DNA of 64,000 bases from an uncultured Myxococcales bacterium. GTDB taxonomy: Bacteria; Myxococcota_A; UBA9042; CAIXZC01. The stretch is from contig CAITUV010000065.1 in assembly GCA_903895725.1 (NCBI GenBank), forward strand, positions 62,001-126,000. Reading direction: 5' to 3'. Each line of letters opens with the position of its first letter. Positions within the stretch are counted from its first letter, which is position 1. The position numbers and the translations under genes were made by a program. The notes below the pieces were generated by a model that was not told the DNA's origin, did not search any database, and worked only from the letters and a program-made list of their open reading frames with translations. Below, piece by piece: positions 35,087 to 43,435 of this stretch.

Positions 35087-36220
35087 CTACGGGTGCACGG
35101 CGTAATGGATGATGTGCTTCTCGCGGGTCGTCACGAAGATGTTCTCGTCGTCAAGCCCCCAGATTCCCGACAGGCGTAGCTGGGCCGGGATGCGCTCGGG
35201 GAACTCGTCGTTGATGAACTTGGGTGATTCCACGGCCAGGAAGTCCCATTGGTCCTGGGCGTTGCCGTCGTACTTCCACACGATGGCGGAGGTCTTTCCT
35301 CCTGCTGCGTAGACGTTGCCGTCGGGGGCGACCCAGAGGGCCGAGAAGTGGGAGTAGGAGTCGGGCTGATGCTTCTCGACCTTGCCTCCGGCGAGCTTGA
35401 ACACGGCCCCCTTGTCGCCGCCGAGCCAGTAGGTGTTTCCCCCCTGGACCGCCAGGGAGCGGAGCTTGTACCCGACGAAGTCGCTCTTGTTCCAGGTGAA
35501 CGTGTCGCCGTCCTGGAAGATCACCATCTCGTCCCCGGCGAACGCTGCCTTGGTCGGGCCGAGTGCGCTGACCGCGTACAGGTCGGGAGGCGTCTGGATG
35601 AGACCGATGTCCTGGGTCTTCCACAGCTTCCAGTTGCCCTCCTTGTACTGGTAGATGATTCCTTCCTTTGCGACGGCCCAGAAGTGGTCCTTGTCGAAAC
35701 CGGAGACGGCTTCGAACTCGGCCAGCGTGCTCAGCTCCGTGTCATCGTTGTACCAGTCCGGCTTGCCGCCGCCACCCGAAAAGTCGTAGTAGCGCTTCAG
35801 CAGCCCCGCTTCGCCGCAGACTACGACGTAGTCGTTGGCCGCAGCCCAGATGCCTCGGACCTCCGAGGAGGACGCCAGGTCCATGGTGTGCCACTTGGCC
35901 TTGGGGCCGTCGTACCAGACCACGGTGCCCATGGCGCCGCCTGCGTAGAACCGCCAATCCGTTGCCGAGTTGTAGATTCCGTAGAGGACGTTCCACGCGA
36001 CGTCTTCGCCGCTGTCCAGCACTTTCCATCCGAGCGTGTCGTCGAAGGGGGGGCCGGGGTCCCGAGGCTCTTCGACCTCGCCCTCGGGGGCATCCCCGGT
36101 GACGGCACCGTCGCCCTCCGGGGTCGTCGAGCCGTCCTCGGGCTGGTAGACGACGTTCTGGCCTTCACCGGCCGAGCATGCGGAGAGCACGAGAGCCAAC
36201 AGGAAAACGGAGATTCGCAT
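35087..36220 (-). CDS. Lipoprotein with predicted beta-propeller
   Basis: A 377-residue lipoprotein (ALVLSAC, C15) with an acidic Gly/Pro/Glu spacer, then repeated ~45-residue units with aromatic strand ends: WNVLYGIYNSATDWRFYAGG, VRGIWAAANDYVVVCGEAGL, DKDHFWAVAKEGIIYQYKEG, GNTYWLGGDKGAVFKLAGG and IWGLDDENIFVTTREKHIIH. This spacing is that of a six- to seven-bladed propeller of the kind annotated as photosystem-stability or sialidase-like. No catalytic residues are recognised. Start has GGGAG upstream and a promoter at 36267-36295. Divergent from the PPC-domain lipoprotein. Confidence 0.78.
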   Translation of the reverse strand: MRISVFLLALVLSACSAGEGQNVVYQPEDGSTTPEGDGAVTGDAPEGEVEEPRDPGPPFDDTLGWKVLDSGEDVAWNVLYGIYNSATDWRFYAGGAMGTVVWYDGPKAKWHTMDLASSSEVRGIWAAANDYVVVCGEAGLLKRYYDFSGGGGKPDWYNDDTELSTLAEFEAVSGFDKDHFWAVAKEGIIYQYKEGNWKLWKTQDIGLIQTPPDLYAVSALGPTKAAFAGDEMVIFQDGDTFTWNKSDFVGYKLRSLAVQGGNTYWLGGDKGAVFKLAGGKVEKHQPDSYSHFSALWVAPDGNVYAAGGKTSAIVWKYDGNAQDQWDFLAVESPKFINDEFPERIPAQLRLSGIWGLDDENIFVTTREKHIIHYAVHP

Positions 36221-36266
36221 GGGCCACTCCCTGGTCCCGGACCAGACCGATGCCGGGAACGGCCGA

Positions 36267-36295
36267 AGGATACCAGCAGTGTGCAGGCGCGTCAA
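36267..36295 (-). promoter_or_regulatory. Promoter for the propeller lipoprotein gene
   Basis: Minus strand TTGACG (36295-36290), 17 bp, TATCCT (36272-36267). Confidence 0.65.
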
Positions 36296-36329
36296 ACGGC
36301 CGGTCGCGGGCGGGCCGCAGGCGGGCGGA

Positions 36330-36358
36330 TTGCACCCCCGCGGGCGAAGTGCTATGCT
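36330..36358 (+). promoter_or_regulatory. Promoter for the PPC lipoprotein-uvrC-gpmI run
   Basis: TTGCAC (36330-36335), 17 bp, TATGCT (36353-36358), 20 bp before the ATG at 36378. Confidence 0.6.
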
Positions 36359-36377
36359 CCGCCCCCGGAGGTTGGGA

Positions 36378-38903
36378 ATGCGGGGACTCGCCAACGTCAT
36401 CACGCGCCCGGGCACCCTTTGCGGGGCGGCTCTGGCGGCACTCTTCGGCCTCGTGGGGTGCGGAGCGCTGGATGCCGGTTCAGCACCGAGGCTTTCCCCC
36501 GTCGAGGACCAGCGCGTGCTCGTCGGCGAGAAGTTGAGCGTGCTGATCACCGCCACCGACCCGGACGGGGACGAGCTGACCTTCAAGATTCAGGGGCGTC
36601 CGTCCAAGGCCCAGTTCATCGCAGGCAGCGACGGCGAGTCCGCCCTGTTCACCTGGATTCCCGAGGTGACCGATGCCGATTCCGGCGGCCGGGTCCATAC
36701 GGTGCGGTTCTTCGTGCAGGACTCGACCGGCCAGTGGGACGACCAGGAGGTTCCCATCACGGTCTTTCCCCAGGCCGCACCGTCCTTCCTGAATCCCCCC
36801 GGCTACGTGCTCAACCTGGCCGAGCAGGCGCACATCGAGTTCCTGGTCCAGGTCAAGGACGATTCGGCCTCGCAGGTCGACATCACCATCGCCCAGGGGC
36901 CGGAGGGGGCCTACCTCGAGCAGAGCGGCAAGAAGAAGGCCTACTTCTATTGGAAGCCGACCCCCGAGCAGTTGGAGCAGAAGCTCTTCTGGTACGTCCG
37001 GTTCAAGGCGGTCGGGTACGCTCCGGATGCGGCTCATCCGGGGCGACAGAACAAGCTCTACGAGCTGCTCCACGACGTCTCCATCGTGATCATGAACGCC
37101 AATTGGGAAGGTTGCCCCGGGTCGCCGCCGGTGCTGGCGCACGACGTGCCGCCGGACATTCACTGGTCCGCGGGATCGCCCGAGCCGGGGTATCGGATCG
37201 AAGCTACGGTCCACGAGAACGAGTCGTACCTGGCCCAGGCCAACGTGCTGTGGACCGTGGGGGATCCGAACCTCGAGAGCAGCTACGCAGCGGTGCCTAT
37301 GGCCGCCCAGTCGGACCAGCTGTTCGCCGCGTATATCCCCAAGGTCTCGGCCGGAGCCGGCCGTTACGTGCACTACTACATCGAGGCCTGGGACAACGAC
37401 GATTACGCAGGCTCGGCGTGTGATCACGTGGCCCGGCTGCCCAAGCAGGGGTTCTTCACCCTCGTCGTGTATGACCCGGGGTACGAGTCGACCTGCCTCG
37501 AAGACGTCTACGAGCAGAACGACACGTTTGCGGCCGCGTACGTGCTGTCCGAGCTCGGCAGCTACGGGGGGCTCCGGCTGTGCGGGGCAGACCAGGACTA
37601 CTTCGCATTCTCGGTGCTGTCACCACAGGCCGACGTGGTGGTGGAGGCCATGGGGAACGGGGCCAGCCTCGTGACGCAGGTGATGGACGGAGGGGGCAGC
37701 CCGATGGGCTCGGAGCGCACGGGGAGCTTCTCCATGTCCGTGTCCGGAGAGAAGCTGGCCGGAGGGGTCGTGGTGCTCGGCCTGCGTTCGTCCGACGGGC
37801 TCCCGGTGACATACGGAATCTCGGTCGTTCCGAAGGACGAGGCGTGCGCTCCGGATGCGCTGGAGCCCAACGACGGTTCGGCCAGTGCAAGCTACGTCGG
37901 CGAAGGGGTGCAACAGGGCTTGACCCTGTGCACGGGGGAATTCGACTGGTTCAAGCTCCAGGTTCCCGCCGGCTCCTTTCTCTCCGTGACGCTGGACCAT
38001 CTGGCGCAGAACGGGGACCTCGACTTATACCTCGTCGACGGGGACGCGGACACGATCCTCGCTGCAGCGGAGACAGCAAGTGACGACGAGGTGGTCACCG
38101 CCAACGTACCGGCCGGCGGGGTTCGCTACCTGGTCGTTGCCGGCTATGCGGGGTCGTCCAACAGCTACAACCTGGACGTGGAGTACTCGGCAGCGACCGA
38201 GACGTGCCAGGAGGACTCGCTGGCACCGAACCAGTACCCGGACGAAGCGATCACGCTGCCTCCCGGGCACTACAAGCAGCTCACGCTCTGCCCGGGCAAG
38301 AAGGACTGGTTCTCCATCGGCCTCAACGGCGGGGAGCAGCTCGATGTGACTGCGGACGGAAGCGGGGCCTCGGTGCAGCTCTTCCTGGCGGACGGGGTCA
38401 CGCCGCTGTGCAGCGGCAGCCCCCAGGGGAGCAAGTCGGTGGCATCGTGCAAGATCCCGGCAGCGGGGGACTACCGGTTTTCCGTGTCGGGCGGCCCGGC
38501 CATGGTGGTCGAATACGACCTCATGGTCGACGTGACCGAGAGCGCAGGGGGCTGCATCGACGACCGGTTCGAGGAGAACGACAGCCCGGTTGCGAGCACG
38601 CCGCTGGTGCAGTCCACGACCACCTGGATCAAGGCTTGCGGCTCGGACCCGGACTGGTTCAGCTTCACCGGGTACGCGATGGAGAAGGTGCTGGTGGGCG
38701 TGCTGTTCGAGTCTTCCGGCAACTGGGTCGATGCCACCCTGTACGACGAGTCCGGCAACGTCCCACAGGCCTGGACGTCCAGCCATCAGGGGAACCCTTT
38801 CCTCGAGTACCAGCTTCCGCAGTCCGGTACCTGGCGAATCCTCGTGAATGCGGGCGGATATGATCCCAACGTCGCTTACAACCTGCTCATCTGGATCGAG
38901 TAG
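36378..38903 (+). CDS. Large lipoprotein with cadherin-like and four PPC domains
   Basis: An 841-residue surface lipoprotein (AALFGLVGC, C28). A cadherin/Ig-like domain comes first (VLVGEKLSVLITATDPDGDE), then a second beta domain, then four bacterial pre-peptidase C-terminal (PPC) domains, each opening with a Cys-x-x-D-x-x-E-x-N-D pattern (CLEDVYEQND, CAPDALEPND, CQEDSLAPNQ, CIDDRFEEND) and containing LCGADQDYFAFSV or FDWFKLQVPAG-type strands. PPC domains usually sit on secreted proteases; there is none here, so binding is the likely role. Ribosome-binding site GGAGGTTGGGA. First gene of a coupled run of five. Confidence 0.85.
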   Translation: MRGLANVITRPGTLCGAALAALFGLVGCGALDAGSAPRLSPVEDQRVLVGEKLSVLITATDPDGDELTFKIQGRPSKAQFIAGSDGESALFTWIPEVTDADSGGRVHTVRFFVQDSTGQWDDQEVPITVFPQAAPSFLNPPGYVLNLAEQAHIEFLVQVKDDSASQVDITIAQGPEGAYLEQSGKKKAYFYWKPTPEQLEQKLFWYVRFKAVGYAPDAAHPGRQNKLYELLHDVSIVIMNANWEGCPGSPPVLAHDVPPDIHWSAGSPEPGYRIEATVHENESYLAQANVLWTVGDPNLESSYAAVPMAAQSDQLFAAYIPKVSAGAGRYVHYYIEAWDNDDYAGSACDHVARLPKQGFFTLVVYDPGYESTCLEDVYEQNDTFAAAYVLSELGSYGGLRLCGADQDYFAFSVLSPQADVVVEAMGNGASLVTQVMDGGGSPMGSERTGSFSMSVSGEKLAGGVVVLGLRSSDGLPVTYGISVVPKDEACAPDALEPNDGSASASYVGEGVQQGLTLCTGEFDWFKLQVPAGSFLSVTLDHLAQNGDLDLYLVDGDADTILAAAETASDDEVVTANVPAGGVRYLVVAGYAGSSNSYNLDVEYSAATETCQEDSLAPNQYPDEAITLPPGHYKQLTLCPGKKDWFSIGLNGGEQLDVTADGSGASVQLFLADGVTPLCSGSPQGSKSVASCKIPAAGDYRFSVSGGPAMVVEYDLMVDVTESAGGCIDDRFEENDSPVASTPLVQSTTTWIKACGSDPDWFSFTGYAMEKVLVGVLFESSGNWVDATLYDESGNVPQAWTSSHQGNPFLEYQLPQSGTWRILVNAGGYDPNVAYNLLIWIE

Positions 38904-38904
38904 G

Positions 38905-39672
38905 ATGCGCTCTCTCCGGATGCTCCTGGTCGTGGTGGTCCTGTGCGCCGTCGCGCCGCCAGCCGGTCGGGCCGAGGACGGGTCCAGGGTGACCCTGGCG
39001 CAGGCCCAGCTCTTCTCGACCCCGCTGCCCGCCCGGACGCGGGCGCTCGACGCCCTGGCCCTGGAAACGGCGCAGCGCACGAGCATCGAGACCGACCTGC
39101 GCTCGAGGCTGGTGGCGGCCACCGGCCCCGAGGCATTCGACAGCCCGCTGATGTTCCTGCCCGCGGACGGTCCGCTCCCGCCTCTCGGCGTGGAAGAGGA
39201 GAGCGCTCTGGGCACCTGGTTGCGGCTGGGAGGGACGCTGGTGGTCGACTGGCAGGGAGGGGGGACGCAGCTCGAAGCGTTCCGGGCTGCGCTCGAGCCG
39301 TGGGCCGCCGCGTTGCTTCCGGGGGCGAGCCTGGAGCGCATTCCCCGGTCGAGCGTGGTGTACCGCTCCTTCTATCGGGTGCAGTACGCCTCGGGCCGGG
39401 TACGGGCCGTGGACGATCTGTACGGCGTCCAGGTGGACGGCCGGTACGCCATCATCGCCTGTTTCAACGATCTGCTGTCCGCTGTCGAGCGGGGGGAGGG
39501 CGGTGAGTATCGCCACGAGGTCGTCCCGGGCGGAGACGAGCAGCGGGAGGAGGCCATCCGACTGGCCGTGAACCTGGTGGTGTATGCCCTCTGCCAGGAC
39601 TACAAGGACGACAAGGTCCACCTCGACTTCCTCAAGTCGAAGCGGAACTGGCGGCTGCCGGGGGAGGAGTAG
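38905..39672 (+). CDS. DUF4159-family exported protein
   Basis: A 255-residue protein with a signal peptide (RMLLVVVVLCAVAPPAGRA). The pattern FLPADGPLPPLGVEEESALG, then GGTLVVDWQG, and the later RYAIIACFNDLL match DUF4159, normally found in aerotolerance (Bat)-like operons with MoxR ATPase, DUF58 and von Willebrand-factor membrane proteins. Only the following membrane protein of that set is present here. It starts one base after the previous stop and its own stop overlaps the next start (TAGTG). Confidence 0.75.
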   Translation: MRSLRMLLVVVVLCAVAPPAGRAEDGSRVTLAQAQLFSTPLPARTRALDALALETAQRTSIETDLRSRLVAATGPEAFDSPLMFLPADGPLPPLGVEEESALGTWLRLGGTLVVDWQGGGTQLEAFRAALEPWAAALLPGASLERIPRSSVVYRSFYRVQYASGRVRAVDDLYGVQVDGRYAIIACFNDLLSAVERGEGGEYRHEVVPGGDEQREEAIRLAVNLVVYALCQDYKDDKVHLDFLKSKRNWRLPGEE

Positions 39673-41621
39673 TGGAGCAGCAGGCATCCAGGCTGGTGTT
39701 TCTCACCGACCCGTTCTCCCCCCTGGCCCTTGTGGTGGGGGCCGGGCTGGTGCTGCTCATGGTGCTCCATGTGAACGCGGCCGTCCGGGCAGCGGGGTGG
39801 AGACGGGGGCTCGTGCTCAGCGGGCTGAGAGGGGGAGTGCTCGCCTGCCTCGGCCTGGTGCTGCTCCAGCCGTCGCTGTTGGAGTACGAGGCCGTGGAGG
39901 CGGCGCTGCCGGCCTCATTCGTGCACAAGGAGGTGCCCCTCCTTCCTGCCGAAACCCGTCGGACCATGCTCCCTCCGATCGATGTCCTGCCCGGCCTGCA
40001 GGCCACTGCGGCAGGGGACGTAGAGGTGCGCGAGGTGCTCGTCCCGCCGGTGGCATTCTACAAGAGCGAGTGCCCGGTACGCTCGGTCCTGGTCAACAGC
40101 GGACCGCCGGCCGAGGGAGAGCTCGTGCTCAGCCGCCTGGAACAGGGACGCACCGCCGAAGTCCTGCGCCGTCGGATTCAGCTCGAGACCGGCAAGCAGG
40201 AGGTCGTGCTGCCCGTCATCCCGGATGTCATGGGGCTTTCCGCATGGTCGGTGGCGCTGGTCGGCTTCCCCGCCAACTCCGTACCGGAGAACGACCTCTC
40301 CCCGTTTGCCCTGACGGTGGTGCGTGAGTCCAACCGCGTGCTGCACATCGCCGGCCATCCGTCGTGGGATGTCCGGTTCCTGCGCCAGTTCCTGGCCGCG
40401 ACTCCGGGAATCGAGCTCGTGTCGTTCTATCTGCTGGTCGAGGCGGAGGATTTCGCCCCCCATTCCCGGGAAGAGCTTGCCCTGATTCCGTTCCCGACCG
40501 ACGAGCTCTTCCTGCGTGAGATTGGCAACTTCGACCTCATCGTGGTCCAGAACTTCCCCCTGGGGACCTACTTCCTTCTCAAGGAAGCCCATCTCAAGCG
40601 CCTCGCCCAGTACGTGGAAGAGGGAGGTGGGCTGCTGATGCTGGGCGGCGACAAGGCGTACACGCTGGGGAGCGTGGAGAAGACGCCCGTGGCCGGAGTT
40701 CTTCCGATTGCCCTGGCACCGGCCGAGGGGGGGGCTCCCTACCTGGGCGGTCCGCTGTCCGTGCGGCTGGCACCGGACGGGCTGACCCACCCGGTCACCA
40801 CGTCGGGCTCGGGGGAGGAGAGGGAGCCGTTCCGATTGTCGCAGCTTCCCCCCCTGGCCGGCATGAACGCGTTGGGAGCACCGGCCGACTGGGGCAGCAC
40901 ACTGGCCGTAGCGGGGGAGGACGGGCGTCCGCTCCTCGTGGCCGGAAGTCGGGGCAAGGGGCGCGTGCTCGTGGTGGCAACGGACTCGCTCTGGAAGTGG
41001 GCTTTTCCTGCCGTGTTGTCGCACGAGTCTCCCGCCGTGTACCGAGGGCTCTTCCTCAACGCCCTGGCCTGGCTGACCCGGGACCCTCGCTACGAGGAGC
41101 TCTTCATCCAGTCGCTCTCGGACCGTCCGTCGGAAGGGGAAGAAACCGGGGTTCGCGTCTGCATCCGCGGCGCGGCCGAAGCCGGAGTTGCTGCAACGAT
41201 CTCGGCCGAGTGGCTCGATGCGGCAGGCCGGCTGCCGTCGCTCAAGGTCGAGCTGACCGAGCCGCTTGCCGACAGCCGTTGCGCCGAGGTCCGTCTTCCG
41301 CCGTCCCGGGTCGGTGCCTGGACCTTGAAGGCCGCGGTGGAAACCGAGGCCCGGGAGTATTCCGGAAGCAGCATCATCGTGGTGGAAAGAAAGCGGGAGT
41401 CCTACGCCCAAAGCCTGCTGAAGCGGGTGTCCCACGTGCTCGACGTCCGGCTCTTCCCGCTGGTGCTCGACCGGGCGATCCGGCTCGACCTAGAGCCTGC
41501 ATCCCTTTCGCTGAGGAAGCCCCGGGTGACGCCGCTCTGGGGAAGCCCCGTGTTGTTCCTCCCCCTGGTCGTGCTGCTCCTGAGCGAGTGGCTGCTGCGA
41601 CGTCGTTGGGGGTACCTGTGA
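39672..41621 (+). CDS. Membrane protein with glutamine-amidotransferase-like fold (Bat-operon type)
   Basis: A 649-residue protein with two N-terminal hydrophobic segments (PLALVVGAGLVLLMVLHVNA; GGVLACLGLVLLQPS), a large extracytoplasmic part and a C-terminal helix (VLFLPLVVLLLSEWLLRRRW). The middle has a class I glutamine-amidotransferase-like segment (VLHIAGHPSWDVRFLRQFL, FDLIVVQNFPLGTYFL, EGGGLLMLGGDKAYTLG) in which no catalytic Cys is evident, as is usual in this family. It starts at a GTG overlapping the upstream stop and overlaps uvrC by four bases. Role is unknown; linked to the DUF4159 protein. Confidence 0.78.
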   Translation: MEQQASRLVFLTDPFSPLALVVGAGLVLLMVLHVNAAVRAAGWRRGLVLSGLRGGVLACLGLVLLQPSLLEYEAVEAALPASFVHKEVPLLPAETRRTMLPPIDVLPGLQATAAGDVEVREVLVPPVAFYKSECPVRSVLVNSGPPAEGELVLSRLEQGRTAEVLRRRIQLETGKQEVVLPVIPDVMGLSAWSVALVGFPANSVPENDLSPFALTVVRESNRVLHIAGHPSWDVRFLRQFLAATPGIELVSFYLLVEAEDFAPHSREELALIPFPTDELFLREIGNFDLIVVQNFPLGTYFLLKEAHLKRLAQYVEEGGGLLMLGGDKAYTLGSVEKTPVAGVLPIALAPAEGGAPYLGGPLSVRLAPDGLTHPVTTSGSGEEREPFRLSQLPPLAGMNALGAPADWGSTLAVAGEDGRPLLVAGSRGKGRVLVVATDSLWKWAFPAVLSHESPAVYRGLFLNALAWLTRDPRYEELFIQSLSDRPSEGEETGVRVCIRGAAEAGVAATISAEWLDAAGRLPSLKVELTEPLADSRCAEVRLPPSRVGAWTLKAAVETEAREYSGSSIIVVERKRESYAQSLLKRVSHVLDVRLFPLVLDRAIRLDLEPASLSLRKPRVTPLWGSPVLFLPLVVLLLSEWLLRRRWGYL

Positions 41622-43435
41622 TTCCGTTCCGTCTCCCCCGGAAGACCGGGGTCTACATCATGAAGGGAGAGGGAGGACGGATCCTGTACGTCGGCAAGGC
41701 GCTCGACCTGAAGGCCCGCGTCAGCCAGTACTTCCGCCTGCAGGACTCCCGAGAGATGGTCCCCCGCCTGGTTCGCGAAATCCGCGACATTGAGTGGATT
41801 GTCACTTCCACGGAGAAGGAGGCGCTCCTCGTAGAGCGCCAGCTCGTCCGGAAGCTCCATCCCAAGTACAACGTGATGCTGCGGGACGACAAGAGCTTCC
41901 TGCTCGTGCGCGTGGACGACCGCGCCTTGTTCCCCCGCTTCGAGCTGGTTCGGCGCCGCAAGCCGGACCGAGCCCGCTACTTCGGTCCCTATCCGCCTGC
42001 TCACACGCTGCGTGAGTTCCTCCGCCTGCTGGCCCGTGCCCACCGGCTCAGGACCTGTGCGGACCGGCAGTTCGCCCAGCGCCAGAGGCCGTGCGCCCTG
42101 CATGCCATGGGCTGGTGCTCGGCGCCGTGCGTGCTCGCGGACGAGAACCAGGACTACAGGGAGCGGCTGGACGCGGCCATCGAGCTTCTGTCGCACAACC
42201 GTGCGGAGGCCGAAGAGCTGGTCCGCAGGGCCATGTGGCAGGCCAGCGACGAGGAGCGGTACGAGGAGGCAGCCCGATACCGGGATCTGCACCAGGCGCT
42301 TGCCGACCTGTGGGGGAAGCAGCACGTGGAGGTTCCGCTTCCGCTTGACGCCGACGTGCTGGCGGTGCACAGCGGTCCACTGGGGGGCGGGATCTTTCTC
42401 CTCCACATCCGGGATTCCGCGGTGGCGGGGTCGACCTCCTTCTTCCACGAAGGGCTTTTCTCTCCCGGAGTGACCGACCTGGAATCGCTGGTCTGCCAGT
42501 ACTACGAGAGGCGCCCCCCTCCCGCACTGGTCCTGGGGGAGTTCCGAGTGGACCGGATGAAGGATGCTGCCACCCTCCTGTGGGAGGAGCACGGCCGTCG
42601 GGTCGAGTTCCGGAACCCCGCCCGAGGGGCACCGCTGGCACTGCTCCGCATGGCCAGGGAAAACGCGGGTCAGGTCTATGCCAGGGAGAGCCGAAAGGCC
42701 GAGAGCCGGCAGGCGCTGCTTGCGGAAATGGCGCAGCGTCTCGGGCTCTCGGAGCTGCCGGAGCGTGTCGAGTGCGTCGACATCTCGTCCTTCCAGGGGG
42801 GCGATGCCGTCGGCTCGGTCAGCGTGGCCCGAGACGGGGTTCTCGCTCCGGACGAGTACCGGTGCTTCCACGTGCGGACCGAGGCGCCGGACGATTTCTC
42901 CATGATGGAGGAGGTCGTGTCACGACGCCTGCGACAGGTATCGGACTCGCCTCTGCAGCGTCTGGTCGTGATCGATGGCGGGAGGGCGCACCTGGCCCGC
43001 GTCCTGCCCCTCTTTACTCCGTTCGAGGACCGATGCCATGCCGCGGCACTGGCCAAGGCCCGGCCCGAGCAGGGACTCGATTCTGACCGTTTCTACCTGC
43101 CGGGTCGGGATGAACCGGTGGATCTTCCCGCGGATTCCCGCCTCATGCTGTTCTTCCAGAGCCTCCGGGACGAGGCGCACCGGTTCGGAGTGGCCTTCCA
43201 TCGGAAGAAGAGGAAGAAGCGGGTGCTGAGATCGCCGTTGCTGGACATACCGGGAGTGGGCCCGAGGAGGCGGATGGCGCTCATCCGCCACTTCGGAAGC
43301 TACCGGGCCGTGGTCGAGGCTGCGCTCGACCAGCTGCTCGATGTTCCCGGGCTTCCCGTTGCACTGGCTCACCGGATCTACGAACATTTGACTGTCGATC
43401 GAACGAAAGGAGCAGGGCATGGCAATGAAGGGTAG
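41618..43435 (+). CDS. uvrC: Excinuclease ABC subunit C
   Basis: A 605-residue nucleotide-excision-repair endonuclease that makes both incisions around a lesion marked by UvrA and UvrB. It has the GIY-YIG nuclease (KTGVYIMKGEGGRILYVGKA), four Cys of the iron-sulfur site (CADRQFAQRQRPCALHAMGW then CSAPC), a UVR motif (YEEAARYRDLHQAL), the RNase H-like C-terminal nuclease (VECVDISSFQGGDAVGSV, VIDGGRAHLA) and tandem HhH (LLDIPGVGPRRRMALI, LLDVPGLPVALA). Its GTG start overlaps the upstream stop (GTGA), and its end overlaps gpmI by 17 bases, so it is embedded in a coupled run with envelope genes. Confidence 0.96.
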   Translation: MIPFRLPRKTGVYIMKGEGGRILYVGKALDLKARVSQYFRLQDSREMVPRLVREIRDIEWIVTSTEKEALLVERQLVRKLHPKYNVMLRDDKSFLLVRVDDRALFPRFELVRRRKPDRARYFGPYPPAHTLREFLRLLARAHRLRTCADRQFAQRQRPCALHAMGWCSAPCVLADENQDYRERLDAAIELLSHNRAEAEELVRRAMWQASDEERYEEAARYRDLHQALADLWGKQHVEVPLPLDADVLAVHSGPLGGGIFLLHIRDSAVAGSTSFFHEGLFSPGVTDLESLVCQYYERRPPPALVLGEFRVDRMKDAATLLWEEHGRRVEFRNPARGAPLALLRMARENAGQVYARESRKAESRQALLAEMAQRLGLSELPERVECVDISSFQGGDAVGSVSVARDGVLAPDEYRCFHVRTEAPDDFSMMEEVVSRRLRQVSDSPLQRLVVIDGGRAHLARVLPLFTPFEDRCHAAALAKARPEQGLDSDRFYLPGRDEPVDLPADSRLMLFFQSLRDEAHRFGVAFHRKKRKKRVLRSPLLDIPGVGPRRRMALIRHFGSYRAVVEAALDQLLDVPGLPVALAHRIYEHLTVDRTKGAGHGNEG

